From: Gammaproteobacteria bacterium
GTDB lineage: Bacteria; Pseudomonadota; Gammaproteobacteria; Pseudomonadales; Pseudohongiellaceae
Direction: 5' to 3'
DNA length: 54,300 bases
Assembly (NCBI GenBank): GCA_028825335.1
Contig: JAPKAI010000006.1
Location: 1 to 54,300, forward strand
Shown here: positions 27,647 to 35,723 of the stretch, in pieces
Position numbering within the stretch: position 1 is the stretch's first letter
Layout: the number at the start of each line of letters is the position of its first letter
Position numbers and translations under genes: made by a program
The notes under the pieces: model-generated
The model's database searches: none
The model's input: only the letters and a program-made list of their open reading frames with translations
Told to the model about the DNA's origin: nothing

Positions 27647-28531
27647 ATGCAAAAATCAGTCGAGTCTATTCTTCGAACTTGTGCAGCTTTCGTATGTGCG
27701 GCCCTACTTAGTATTTCACCGGCAATTGCAGATACATCGGTCTGGTCAGTACGATCTGGTGACAACGTCATCTATCTCGGCGGAACGGTGCATTTATTGC
27801 GACCTAGCGACTACCCGCTGCCGGAAGAATTTGAAGAGGCCTATCAGGGAAGCTCTGAGTTGTATTTCGAGACGGACATCGCATCGATGAGCGACTTATC
27901 AATGCAAACCCAAATGTTGCAGCAGCTTACTTATAGCGATGATAGGTCATTGCGTACTGTTTTGAGTAACGAGGCCTACACAGCTCTTTCTGCCTACACG
28001 CAGACGGCAGGACTACCAATAGCAATGCTGGGGAAATTCAAACCTGGACTTCTGATTAGCACGCTGCAGATTCTTGTATTTCAGAGTATGGGTTTTACCC
28101 CTCAAGGAGTAGATGCGTTCTTCCACGCCCGGGCCCTGCGTGATGGAAAAGCAGAAGGGCAATTGGAGACAGTGCAGGAACAAATAGGATTTATCGCGGC
28201 AATGGGAGAGGGTAACGAGAGTGAATTCATCCTGCTTTCTCTAGAAGACCTTGCAGAAACAGGTGACGTAATCGATGTCATGATCGGTGCGTGGCGTTCG
28301 GGTGATGCTGAGGGCTTGTCTGAGCTATTCGTGGAAGATATGAAGGCAGAAACGCCCGCGCTCTATGACTCCCTGCTCTTGCAAAGAAACCTGAAATGGG
28401 TTCCCCAGATCGATAGGATGCTACAAGACGCGAACACGGAGTTTGTTCTGGTCGGAGTGGCTCATATTGTAGGCGAGAACGGGTTGCTAGACTTGCTCTC
28501 GCAGAAGGACTACGAGATTAATCAGCTATAG
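27647..28531 (+). CDS. TraB/GumN family protein, exported
   Basis: A 294-aa protein of the TraB/PrgY/GumN superfamily (Tiki-like fold; some members are metal-dependent proteases). A signal peptide covers about residues 1-29 (CAAFVCAALLSISPAIADTS). The conserved first block is VIYLGGTVHLLRPSDYPLP with the GxxH motif. The conserved end block is FVLVGVAHIVGENGLLDLL with the second GxxH. Glu in YFETDI is also typical. Length matches the family. It is a single transcription unit; the bases before the start (GTAGGAAGAAGTAGAG) hold a fair ribosome binding site. The periplasmic role is unknown. Confidence 0.85.
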   Translation: MQKSVESILRTCAAFVCAALLSISPAIADTSVWSVRSGDNVIYLGGTVHLLRPSDYPLPEEFEEAYQGSSELYFETDIASMSDLSMQTQMLQQLTYSDDRSLRTVLSNEAYTALSAYTQTAGLPIAMLGKFKPGLLISTLQILVFQSMGFTPQGVDAFFHARALRDGKAEGQLETVQEQIGFIAAMGEGNESEFILLSLEDLAETGDVIDVMIGAWRSGDAEGLSELFVEDMKAETPALYDSLLLQRNLKWVPQIDRMLQDANTEFVLVGVAHIVGENGLLDLLSQKDYEINQL

Positions 28532-28622
28532 TTCTAAGACTGGACAAAGCGGAGTACGTAGGAAAGTCACGGAAAGATAGTGAGCATCTGCTCAGAATCT
28601 CTACGCTGCAACCGCAAGGTTA

Positions 28623-28799
28623 TTAAGAGCTGGTTTTGTGGCTAAGCACTATCTGTCTTGGGCCACTGGTCGAAGTTTGACCACTAATACCAGAAGGAAT
28701 TTCTTGAACTTTACCGCCCGACTTTAAGAATGCGTCTACGTGTTGTGCCAGATCTGCGCGATTACTTACAGCCGCGTCTTTTTTTGATTTATTTGCCAT
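28623..28799 (-). CDS. Small protein (58 aa) with SutA-like C-terminal motif
   Basis: A complete 58-codon frame from ATG 28799 to TAA 28623. The N-terminus is basic (MANKSKKDAAVSNRADLAQH), followed by VDAFLKSGGKVQEIPSGISG and a polar tail. The segment FLKSGGKVQEI resembles the C-terminal motif of SutA, the small RNA-polymerase-binding regulator of Pseudomonas (FLxRGGKVQEI as I recall it), and of several uncharacterised small proteins of gammaproteobacteria. The acidic N-terminal half of SutA is absent, so the function may differ. Codon use and composition look real. It is convergent with the GumN/TraB gene. Confidence 0.6.
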   Translation of the reverse strand: MANKSKKDAAVSNRADLAQHVDAFLKSGGKVQEIPSGISGQTSTSGPRQIVLSHKTSS

Positions 28800-28974
28800 G
28801 CTTAACTTTCTCTAATTCCACAAAAGGCAAAAATTATACACCATTTCAGTACTTTCGGCCACAAAGCGGTATGTAGGCAATTTCTATCTAGTGCTGCGGC
28901 CTGAACAGAACCGCGAATCCGGGTCTACACTTTAATGGTAGCTGCACAGGCCACTCTAGATTGGGTTCACTAGG

Positions 28975-29283
28975 TTAGCGAGACTTCGATCCCAGTCTTT
29001 TCCGTGGGCGAACATAGAATTCCGAGTAATAGTCTTCAGGGATTTCACCTACCAATTCATCTAAAGAGGTCTTGTAGATAACCTTCATCTTAGCCAGCAA
29101 CTCGAGGTCTAAATGGCAGCCATAGTTTCGGATAGTTTCAATATCCTCTAGCTGCTTGCGAGACACACCTAGCAGACGTGCGCCCTCATTCATAGAGTAG
29201 CCAGCGTTTAATCGGAGTTGCCTAACATTCTTTTTTACAGCAACAGTGATAGGGGAAAATTTGAAAAATTGGACCTGATCCAT
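28975..29283 (-). CDS. XRE-family helix-turn-helix regulator
   Basis: A 102-aa protein with a helix-turn-helix of the Cro/CI type in residues 15-65: VKKNVRQLRLNAGYSMNEGA, then RLLGVSRKQLEDIE as the recognition helix region. A basic tail (VRPRKRLGSKSR) follows. It probably binds DNA as a dimer. The first 14 residues and the last 30 have no other domain. A perfect 14-bp palindrome 148 bp upstream of the start (29431) is a possible operator. It is not next to a toxin gene, so a plain regulator is more likely than an antitoxin. Confidence 0.7.
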   Translation of the reverse strand: MDQVQFFKFSPITVAVKKNVRQLRLNAGYSMNEGARLLGVSRKQLEDIETIRNYGCHLDLELLAKMKVIYKTSLDELVGEIPEDYYSEFYVRPRKRLGSKSR

Positions 29284-29687
29284 AATTTATTGCTCCATTG
29301 TACGGCGGGAATTGATTCTCTCGGCGAATGCAGCCCCTCTGTGTTGATGAATATTGGGTAAATGCTTTTCTCTATCTCGAATCCCATTGAATTCGCAGTT
29401 AATAGAGTGAAGTCAAGCTAACACAATGGAATTACCATGGTAATAATTTCTTGAATGTAGTGGGGTTTAGTTAAAAGTTTGGAGGATTTAGTCAATACTA
29501 AGTGGAAGTTTCCGTTTGGAAATCTACTTTTTCAAGCGTATTTGCCGTATCAATCTAGCAATATTGTCTTTAAGCCAGGTTTGTGACCGAGTTTCTATTG
29601 CATGATTAGGTGATGGTATCGGGTGGTAGCTACTACATATAAACCAGTATCATCTGCTAGAATCTCCTCCACACGCAGGAGAGCGAA
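29284..29687. other. Intergenic region with palindrome and slyD-like promoter
   Basis: 404 bp without a convincing gene between two divergent genes. It holds the palindrome at 29431-29444 and an extended -10 like TGCTAGAAT at 29656-29663, 25 bp before the FKBP gene. A 43-codon minus-strand open stretch ending at 29524 has no start and was not called. Confidence 0.5.
29431..29444. promoter_or_regulatory. Perfect 14-bp palindrome, possible operator
   Basis: ATTACCATGGTAAT is a perfect dyad in an AT-rich spacer upstream of the XRE regulator. It is the right size for a Cro/CI-type dimer site, so autoregulation is possible. No second copy was noticed by eye. Confidence 0.35.
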
Positions 29688-30245
29688 ATGTCAGAAGTAC
29701 CATCAACAGAAGAACCACCACCAATAAAAAATTCAGAGCAAGCTATCAGCATGAACAAGGTTGTTAGTTTTCACTATCGTTTGGCCGAAGTGGGAGAAGA
29801 CGGCGAGCGAAGAGATTGGCGAGAGGAGTCTCATTCAGGTGCGCCACTGGCCTATCTACATGGGTTTCACAATGTAGTGGTGGGGCTGGAAAAAGCACTG
29901 GAAGGCAAGAAGGTAGGTGACGCGATTGAGATTACCCTGCAACCAGATGATGCATATGGATTCCGCCGTCCAAATTCTACACAGCGAGTTCCTATCAAAC
30001 ATCTACAGTTTCCTGGCCCTGTAAAGAAAATATTGTCCGGGATGCCTGCGACTGTTGAAACCAATCAAGGGAAGCGCGCGGTTGTTATTCTTAAGGTTGG
30101 AAAATTTAACGCCGACGTGGATTTCAATCACCCTCTGGCAGGAAAGGTTCTCTACTACGAAGTGCAGGTGGAAAGTATTCGTGATGCGAGCTTCGAGGAG
30201 ATTGCGCATGGCCATGTGCATGGCGCGGGCGGGCATCAGCACTAA
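29688..30245 (+). CDS. SlyD-like FKBP-type peptidyl-prolyl cis-trans isomerase
   Basis: A 185-aa cytoplasmic FKBP of the SlyD type. After an unusual polar leader of about 22 residues, the FKBP strand starts NKVVSFHYRLAEVGEDGE. Then come LAYLHGFHNVVVGLEKALEG (flap and active-site region) and VGDAIEITLQPDDAYG. The insert-in-flap chaperone domain occupies roughly 100-150. The C-terminus is His-rich (HGHVHGAGGHQH), shorter than the E. coli metal-binding tail. AGGAGAG lies 4 nt before the ATG. The likely role is folding or metallochaperone activity (nickel). Confidence 0.88.
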   Translation: MSEVPSTEEPPPIKNSEQAISMNKVVSFHYRLAEVGEDGERRDWREESHSGAPLAYLHGFHNVVVGLEKALEGKKVGDAIEITLQPDDAYGFRRPNSTQRVPIKHLQFPGPVKKILSGMPATVETNQGKRAVVILKVGKFNADVDFNHPLAGKVLYYEVQVESIRDASFEEIAHGHVHGAGGHQH

Positions 30246-30267
30246 CAGGAATGGACGGTTAACGTCT

Positions 30268-30300
30268 AAGCAGTGGCGGGCTGTTTTCCATTCACTGCTT
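30268..30300. terminator. Inverted repeat between convergent genes
   Basis: AAGCAGTG and CACTGCTT form a perfect 8-bp stem around a 17-nt loop, between the SlyD-like stop and the stop of the 50-aa frame on the other strand. No T-run follows on either side, so it is at best a weak bidirectional terminator. Confidence 0.35.
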
Positions 30301-30453
30301 CTAGCACGAGCGGGTGACCTTTCGATTTACAACTACCTCATAGTAAGCCTCATCATTATCTGGATCTTCATGAACTTGTGAGCCCTTCCAGGGTCCAACT
30401 TTTCCCTCTCTGATAATCAAATCCTTCTTGCGGCCGTTTGTAGCAATAGCCAT
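30301..30453 (-). CDS. Small hypothetical protein (50 aa)
   Basis: A complete frame from ATG 30453 to TAG 30301. The protein is basic at the start (MAIATNGRKKDLIIREGKVG), acidic in the middle (HEDPDNDEAYYEVVV) and ends NRKVTRSC. No family recognised, no signal peptide or membrane segment. Composition and the lack of rare-codon runs favour a real gene, but no good ribosome binding site precedes the start. It follows the broken SRPBCC gene on the same strand and may have been co-transcribed with it. Confidence 0.45.
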   Translation of the reverse strand: MAIATNGRKKDLIIREGKVGPWKGSQVHEDPDNDEAYYEVVVNRKVTRSC

Positions 30454-30471
30454 TATATATAGCAGTTAGTC

Positions 30472-30963
30472 TTAGTCGTTCTTTGCTGGCCTTGTTCTGC
30501 CAGCTAGATTGGCAAGTATTTTGGGCCCGAGTTTCTGTAGTCGCCATCTGAAGACAAGAGCGGGGATGCGAGACACGCCAATAAGCCGGCGTTCCAATTC
30601 CAGAGGAATACACATTTCTGCATTCTCGGGGCTAGTTTTAATCACGAAGCCATAGGCTATTTCGCCGGGATCCGTCTCGATGCTGATCTGGAGGCTTTTA
30701 GGCGGGTCCCAACGATCAATGGAGCAGGTTGTCATCTTGTGCCCTATATTTACTTCAAGCTTGGTGCCTCTGGCTGGGGGTTCCAAGTCTGCCTGCTTTA
30801 CACTGTGCACCCCTGGAATCCAATCTGACCAATTTCGAAAACCGGCAGGCACGCGCTAGCAACTGTCGTTCATCGACGCCAGCCAAGCGTCGACATCTTG
30901 AGTGCTTTCTATCGAGCTCGGTACTGTTAAGCGGATATCTTGTCTACTGCGAATTATACTCAT
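30472..30963 (-). pseudogene. SRPBCC-family protein interrupted by TAG and a hairpin segment
   Basis: Read as one frame from ATG 30963, this encodes an SRPBCC (START-like, polyketide cyclase/dehydrase type) protein of 163 codons with an amber TAG at 30858-30856. The N-terminal strand (SRQDIRLTVPSSIES) and the post-stop core (GFRNWSDWIPGVHSV) are what the family has nearly back to back. Between them lie about 17 extra codons that include a perfect hairpin (30873-30893) and the stop. A start at GTG 30852 would lose the first strand. I read it as a gene disrupted by a small insertion. A truncated active form is less likely. Confidence 0.65.
30873..30893. repeat. Hairpin inside the disrupted SRPBCC frame
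   Basis: TCGACGC and GCGTCGA form a perfect 7-bp stem around a 7-nt loop, inside the extra segment that separates two normally adjacent parts of the SRPBCC protein. It may mark a small inserted element. Confidence 0.4.
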
Positions 30964-31159
30964 ACTGGATTCTTTGGTTGTGCAGATTGGAGCTTGCATT
31001 CTATGTGAGGTTTTCAAATTTAGTACACGATTGAATCATCGGTCGATTGGTGCCAACATGAATCGGTGTTAAGGGTATCTATCTGTAGGTTCTTAGAATC
31101 CTTATGGGTGTTAGTGTGGAGTATTGAAATCTATAGATTTCTTATCAGGGACTATTCGA

Positions 31160-31396
31160 ATGGATGAGGGATTAATGCCGGTTTTGATAGTTGCTATAGT
31201 GTTTTTGTTAGTTAGTTTTAGTGTCTATATCAAATATCGCACTGAGTAGCTAAAAAGCGGGTCAGGACTGCTGCAAGATGAAAATGTCGCTCTGAAGGCG
31301 AAAACTCTGAAGCTCGAGGGACGTATTCAGGTACTAGAACCCATCGTCACTAATAAGAATTTTAGACTAGAAGAAGAAATAAATTCACTATCCTGA
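31160..31396 (+). pseudogene. PspB-like small membrane protein interrupted by in-frame TAG
   Basis: One frame of 78 codons from ATG 31160 to TGA 31394, with TAG at 31247-31249 (codon 30). Before it: a membrane helix (PVLIVAIVFLLVSFSVYIKY) and RTE. After it: a coiled-coil-like tail (LKLEGRIQVLEPIVTNKNFR, LEEEINSL), which is the usual layout of PspB-like envelope-stress proteins (one N-terminal helix plus a leucine-zipper tail ending in the LE-x-IvtD-x-L pattern). The TAG falls at the helix/tail junction, where Lys or Gln would be one base away. Both halves are well kept, so the change is recent or the codon is read through. Confidence 0.6.
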
Positions 31397-31543
31397 CAAT
31401 TCGTGGATTCAGCGTTTTACGACTGGGTTCGCACTAGATTGTTGTGATAAGGTTGTTCGACTAATACTAAGGACCGACTCCAATGCTGATGCTTCTCCTA
31501 GAGAGATTGAGAGCCAGCGGAACCATGAAAAAGAGAGAAGATC

Positions 31544-32719
31544 ATGAATCAAGATGACAAGCCAATCGATAGTTCTCGACGCGATATTCTTAAAGGTGCC
31601 CTGGGCACTGGAGCCTTGGCAGCCGGAGCTGCATCAGTGCCGGGGCTTATCTTTCCCGCGCTAGCTCAAGGCGAGCAACTCGTTCCTTTTACTGACGTGC
31701 CTGATACTTTCAACGCGCGCCCGGCTCGACCAAATTCGACTCACTGGTTGGATACGCGCGAAATAACGACCCATTTCACCGACAACGATGATTTCTACAT
31801 AGTACAGCACTACGGTCAGCCAGAGATTGACAACGATTCCTATAAGCTGAAAGTGACAGGCATGGTAGACAATGAGTTGGAGTTTTCTCTATCAGAACTC
31901 ATGGCCCGAGATAATATCGAGCAGCAGGTTGGATTTGAGTGCGGCGGTAATAGCCGAGGATTGTTTAACGGGCTTATTGGTAACGCGCGCTGGCGTGGTG
32001 TCTCGCTGGCAAGTATTTTAGAGGAAGCGGGCATTCAAGACGGCGCTAAGGAAATCGTGTTCTTCGGAACCGATGTCCAAACCGAGACGATTCGCGAGAC
32101 CGAAGTCGAGAAGGCATTCGCACGCAGCCTGTCTATCGACGACGCGATGCGACCTGAGAATATGCTTGCGTTCGAAATGAATGGCGAGCCGCTGCCGTAT
32201 TATCATGGCAAGCCAGTACGTGCGTTGATTCCGGGATGGTATGGCGTTTCCAATGTAAAATGGTTAAACCAGATCCATATTCAAGACACTCGATATATGG
32301 GCCGTTTCATGGGTCGTGACTATGTGACTCTGAAGAAAGAAAGCATAGGTGGTGTAGAACGTTGGGTTGAAAACTCTGTTACCACCATAAACCTGAAGTC
32401 TTCTATCGTTCGTGTTACAGAGATGGGTGGCCAACATACGATTCAAGGTTTTGTACTAAACGATGGCACATCTATAGAAAGTATCGAAGTCAAAGTAGAC
32501 GACGGTCCATGGGAGCGTGCCGAGATTAATCCACGATCAACGAAATATTCCTGGAAGCTATTCCGTTACGACTGGAACAATGCCACGCCGGGAGAACACA
32601 CGATTGTGTCTCGAGTGACTGACGTTAATGGTAATGTACAAGCGACTATGGAAGAACTTCCAGATAAGGTGAGCCGCTGGGAAAACTTCGCTCAGTTCCC
32701 TCGAACTGTGCGCATCTAG
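31544..32719 (+). CDS. Sulfite-oxidase-family molybdopterin protein, Tat-exported
   Basis: A 391-aa periplasmic enzyme of the sulfite oxidase/SoxC family. A twin-arginine signal (SRRDILKGALGTGALAAGAA, from residue 11) leads to the Moco-binding domain. Cys133 in VGFECGGNSRG is the molybdenum ligand; HGKPVRALIPGWYGVSNVKW is the second pterin-binding block. The C-terminal Ig-like dimerisation domain spans about 290-391. The probable reaction is sulfite to sulfate (or a related oxygen transfer); its electron acceptor (a SoxD-like cytochrome) is not encoded nearby. GAGAGAAGATC precedes the ATG. It is directly followed by polB on the same strand. Confidence 0.88.
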   Translation: MNQDDKPIDSSRRDILKGALGTGALAAGAASVPGLIFPALAQGEQLVPFTDVPDTFNARPARPNSTHWLDTREITTHFTDNDDFYIVQHYGQPEIDNDSYKLKVTGMVDNELEFSLSELMARDNIEQQVGFECGGNSRGLFNGLIGNARWRGVSLASILEEAGIQDGAKEIVFFGTDVQTETIRETEVEKAFARSLSIDDAMRPENMLAFEMNGEPLPYYHGKPVRALIPGWYGVSNVKWLNQIHIQDTRYMGRFMGRDYVTLKKESIGGVERWVENSVTTINLKSSIVRVTEMGGQHTIQGFVLNDGTSIESIEVKVDDGPWERAEINPRSTKYSWKLFRYDWNNATPGEHTIVSRVTDVNGNVQATMEELPDKVSRWENFAQFPRTVRI

Positions 32720-32725
32720 CCCCGA

Positions 32726-35116
32726 ATTTCCTCAAACTCTGTACTCGACGGATTCATACTCACTAGGCAGTGGGTTGAATCTGGAGCGGGTGTCGATCTT
32801 ACTTTCTGGCTGGCTAGCAAGGCTGGCCCTTTGCGTCTCCGCTTCTCCGGGCAGGAAGCAGTCTGTTTCTTCCCTACGCAGCAAAAAGCTCAAGTAGAAG
32901 AAATTCTCTCTCCGCTGACTGGCTGGCGAATCGCTGCAACGCAGATGAAGAACTTCGATGCTGAACCCATGTCGGCACTTTATCTCAAGAGTCAACGAAA
33001 GCTCTTCGATATTCGAGATCGGCTCGCTCAAAAAGACATTCGAGTTACAGAAGCAGACCTTAAACCTACAGATCGTTTTCTTATGGAGCGCTTTATTACA
33101 GCATCTGTCTCGATCGAGGGAAGTTTGAATGCGAACGATGGTTTCAACGACGTAACACCTAGCGATTTGCGCGCGACCCAATACCGGCCACAGCTTAGCG
33201 CGGTCTCTGTAGATATAGAGACTGATAATCATGCAAGCACCCTCTATTCGATAGGGATCTTTTCGGATGATGTTTCAATAGTCTATATGGTTGGCCCAAC
33301 GAAGGACTCCATTGGGCAGACTGATGATGGCGGCAATCTAGAACTGTACCAGCTGAATTCTGAGCGCGAGGTTATCAGTGCGTTCGTTAAGAAGATCTCA
33401 GATCTAGACCCTGATGTGATCGTGGGTTGGAATATCGTGAACTTCGACTTGCGTTGCCTGCAAGACTTCTGTGATCGGCTAAAAATGCCATTGCTGCTAG
33501 GGCGCAACAACGAGGTCATCAGCTGGCGCAAGGCAAGAGATAGCAACGATCGATACTACGCATTGTTGCCCGGTCGAGCGGTGCTGGATGGTATCGAATT
33601 AATGCGTTCTGCCACTTATCAATTCGAGAACTTCTCATTGGAGTACGTCGCTCGCCAGCTGTTGGACAGAGGAAAGCTAGTAGAAGATGTCGATCAACGT
33701 GGCGCGGAAATCACCGAGCTTTTCAATGACAATAAACCAGCACTAGCGCGCTATAACCTCGAGGACTGCCGCTTGGTCTGGGATATTTTCCAGAAGGAGG
33801 CACTCATTCCTTTTGCCATGGAGCGAAGCTTGCTAACCGGGCTTGAACTTGACCGTTACGGTGGCTCTGTCGCGGCTTTCGACTTTCTCTATCTTCCGCG
33901 GCTGCATCGTAAGGGATTCGTCGCGCCGTTCGTAGACAAATCTACTGTCAGCAATGTCAGTCCAGGGGGCTATGTGATGGGCTCTATTCCTGGCATTCAT
34001 CAGAATGTGATTGTTTTAGATTTCAAGAGCCTATATCCAAGCATCATACGGACCTTCCATGTAGATCCGCTGGCCCTAGCCGTTGCCGCACTCGAGGAGA
34101 ATCCGATCGAGGGCTATGACGGTGGAAAATTCTCTCGTGAGGAATTCATCCTGCCGGAATTGATCTCCACCCTGTGGTACGCACGTGACAAGGCGAAGGC
34201 TAGTGAGAACGCGGTGTTGTCTCAGGCGATCAAGATTATTATGAATTCGTTCTATGGCATTCTAGGAACCGTGGGCTGTAGGTTCTTGGATTCTCGCCTT
34301 GTGAGTTCTATAACCAAGCGTGGACACGAGATTCTAATTCAGAGCAAATATTTCATAGAAGATGCAGGTTATCAAGTAATCTATGGCGATACAGATTCTG
34401 TGTTTGTATTGCTAGGCTCAGTTCCAGACGATCAAGTAAAAGTAATCGGCGAAGATCTTGCATCGCAACTAAATGAGTGGTGGACGAAGAGACTGAGAGA
34501 AAGATATGACATCTCTAGCTTTCTAGAGATGGAGTTCGAAACTCATTTCAGGAAGTTCCTGATGCCGACTGTCAGAGGCTCAGACGCAGGCAGCAAGAAA
34601 CGCTATGCCGGTCTCGTTGCCGATAGTAGTAATTCCGGTAAGTCGTATCTCTTGTTTAAGGGACTTGAATCTGTGCGAAGCGACTGGTCGCCTTTGGCGC
34701 GTGAATTTCAGAAAGAATTGTATAGGCGAATTTTCCTTGATGAGCCCTATGAAGATTACATAAAGCTGACGGTTCAACAATTAGGTGATGGGATGTTCGA
34801 GAGCGAACTGGTTCTGCGTAAACGCCTGCGCCGAAAATTGAAGGACTACGTTAAGAATGTTCCACCCCATGCGCAGGCAGCACGCAAGGCAGAAAATATT
34901 CGCAGGCAACGAGAATTGCCGAGCCTGTACCAGTCGGGAGGCTGGATCGAATACATCATGACAATTAATGGTGCAGAGCCTCGCCAGTATCGTGAATCGG
35001 CGATAGACTACGAGTTCTATATAGAAAGGCAGTTAACACCTATCGTAGATTCCATATTGGTATTCAAGTCATCCTCTATGGATAAAATACTAAACAACCA
35101 GATTGGGCTCTTCTAA
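32726..35116 (+). CDS. polB: DNA polymerase II (family B), non-canonical start
   Basis: A repair polymerase with proofreading. The conserved N-terminus (DGFILTRQWVESGAGVDLTF) starts at 32747, yet between the upstream in-frame TAG (32717) and it there is no ATG, GTG or TTG. ATT 32726 is the best candidate (796 aa; E. coli 783). The first ordinary start, TTG 32831, would remove about 30 conserved residues. The rest is complete: exonuclease DIET motif near residue 163, NLEDCRLVWDIF, polymerase motif A VLDFKSLYPSI near residue 430, MNSFYGILG, and motif C YGDTDSVF near residue 553. It is probably co-transcribed with the sulfite-oxidase gene. A damaged start codon would silence it. Confidence 0.85.
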   Translation: MSSNSVLDGFILTRQWVESGAGVDLTFWLASKAGPLRLRFSGQEAVCFFPTQQKAQVEEILSPLTGWRIAATQMKNFDAEPMSALYLKSQRKLFDIRDRLAQKDIRVTEADLKPTDRFLMERFITASVSIEGSLNANDGFNDVTPSDLRATQYRPQLSAVSVDIETDNHASTLYSIGIFSDDVSIVYMVGPTKDSIGQTDDGGNLELYQLNSEREVISAFVKKISDLDPDVIVGWNIVNFDLRCLQDFCDRLKMPLLLGRNNEVISWRKARDSNDRYYALLPGRAVLDGIELMRSATYQFENFSLEYVARQLLDRGKLVEDVDQRGAEITELFNDNKPALARYNLEDCRLVWDIFQKEALIPFAMERSLLTGLELDRYGGSVAAFDFLYLPRLHRKGFVAPFVDKSTVSNVSPGGYVMGSIPGIHQNVIVLDFKSLYPSIIRTFHVDPLALAVAALEENPIEGYDGGKFSREEFILPELISTLWYARDKAKASENAVLSQAIKIIMNSFYGILGTVGCRFLDSRLVSSITKRGHEILIQSKYFIEDAGYQVIYGDTDSVFVLLGSVPDDQVKVIGEDLASQLNEWWTKRLRERYDISSFLEMEFETHFRKFLMPTVRGSDAGSKKRYAGLVADSSNSGKSYLLFKGLESVRSDWSPLAREFQKELYRRIFLDEPYEDYIKLTVQQLGDGMFESELVLRKRLRRKLKDYVKNVPPHAQAARKAENIRRQRELPSLYQSGGWIEYIMTINGAEPRQYRESAIDYEFYIERQLTPIVDSILVFKSSSMDKILNNQIGLF

Positions 35117-35182
35117 TGACTTATACATCGCAGCCTAGGTGTGCAGGAGTCTAATTATGAACGAATCAATGCAGAGGGACAC

Positions 35183-35701
35183 ATGACGACTAATTTAGTA
35201 CTTACCGTGATTGCTGATGACAAACCGGGCCTAGTGGAATCACTAGCACAGATTATCGCTTTAAACTCGGGCAACTGGCTTGAGAGCAGCATGTCCCAAC
35301 TGGCCGGAAAGTTCGCAGGCATATTGCGAGTTAGTGTGGCGGATGAGCGTGTGGAAAAGCTTATAGAAGAACTGAATGGGCTTTCTTCTGAGTTAAAGCT
35401 CGTAATAGAGGAAGCCGCAGATGAGTCATCCGATCAAAAGTCGCGAATGGTTGAACTGAGCTTGGTAGGGAATGACCGACCTGGCATTATCAAGGAAATT
35501 TCTGCCGCAGTATCGGCGCTAGGGGTTAATGTGGAGCGGCTTAACACACAATGTACACCGGCGCCTATGTCGTCCGATGCTCTATTCAAGGCGAAGGCGA
35601 TTCTCGAGGTGCCGGAGCAGGTTGCTTTGGAGCAGCTGCAGGAAAAATTGGAGCAGTTAGCAGACGATCTGATTGTTGAGATCGAGGTAGTTGTTCGTTA
35701 G
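35183..35701 (+). CDS. gcvR: Glycine cleavage system transcriptional repressor-like ACT protein
   Basis: A 172-aa cytoplasmic protein with two ACT domains: LVLTVIADDKPGLVESLAQI (about 5-80) and MVELSLVGNDRPGIIKEISA (about 90-170). Each has the ligand-binding G near the start of its first helix. GcvR binds GcvA and relieves repression of gcvTHP when glycine binds. I start at ATG 35183, which has AGAGGGA close upstream; an in-frame start at 35141 would add 14 residues. The gcv operon lies 14 kb away in this window. It follows polB on the same strand, and the stop converges on the imelysin gene. Confidence 0.85.
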   Translation: MTTNLVLTVIADDKPGLVESLAQIIALNSGNWLESSMSQLAGKFAGILRVSVADERVEKLIEELNGLSSELKLVIEEAADESSDQKSRMVELSLVGNDRPGIIKEISAAVSALGVNVERLNTQCTPAPMSSDALFKAKAILEVPEQVALEQLQEKLEQLADDLIVEIEVVVR

Positions 35702-35723
35702 GCGCTTCAATTAGTTCGTGGGG

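Noticed and set aside
29524-29650. Minus-strand open stretch ending in a basic helix-like tail
   Set aside because: No start codon, no similarity, and only about 43 codons. It could be chance.
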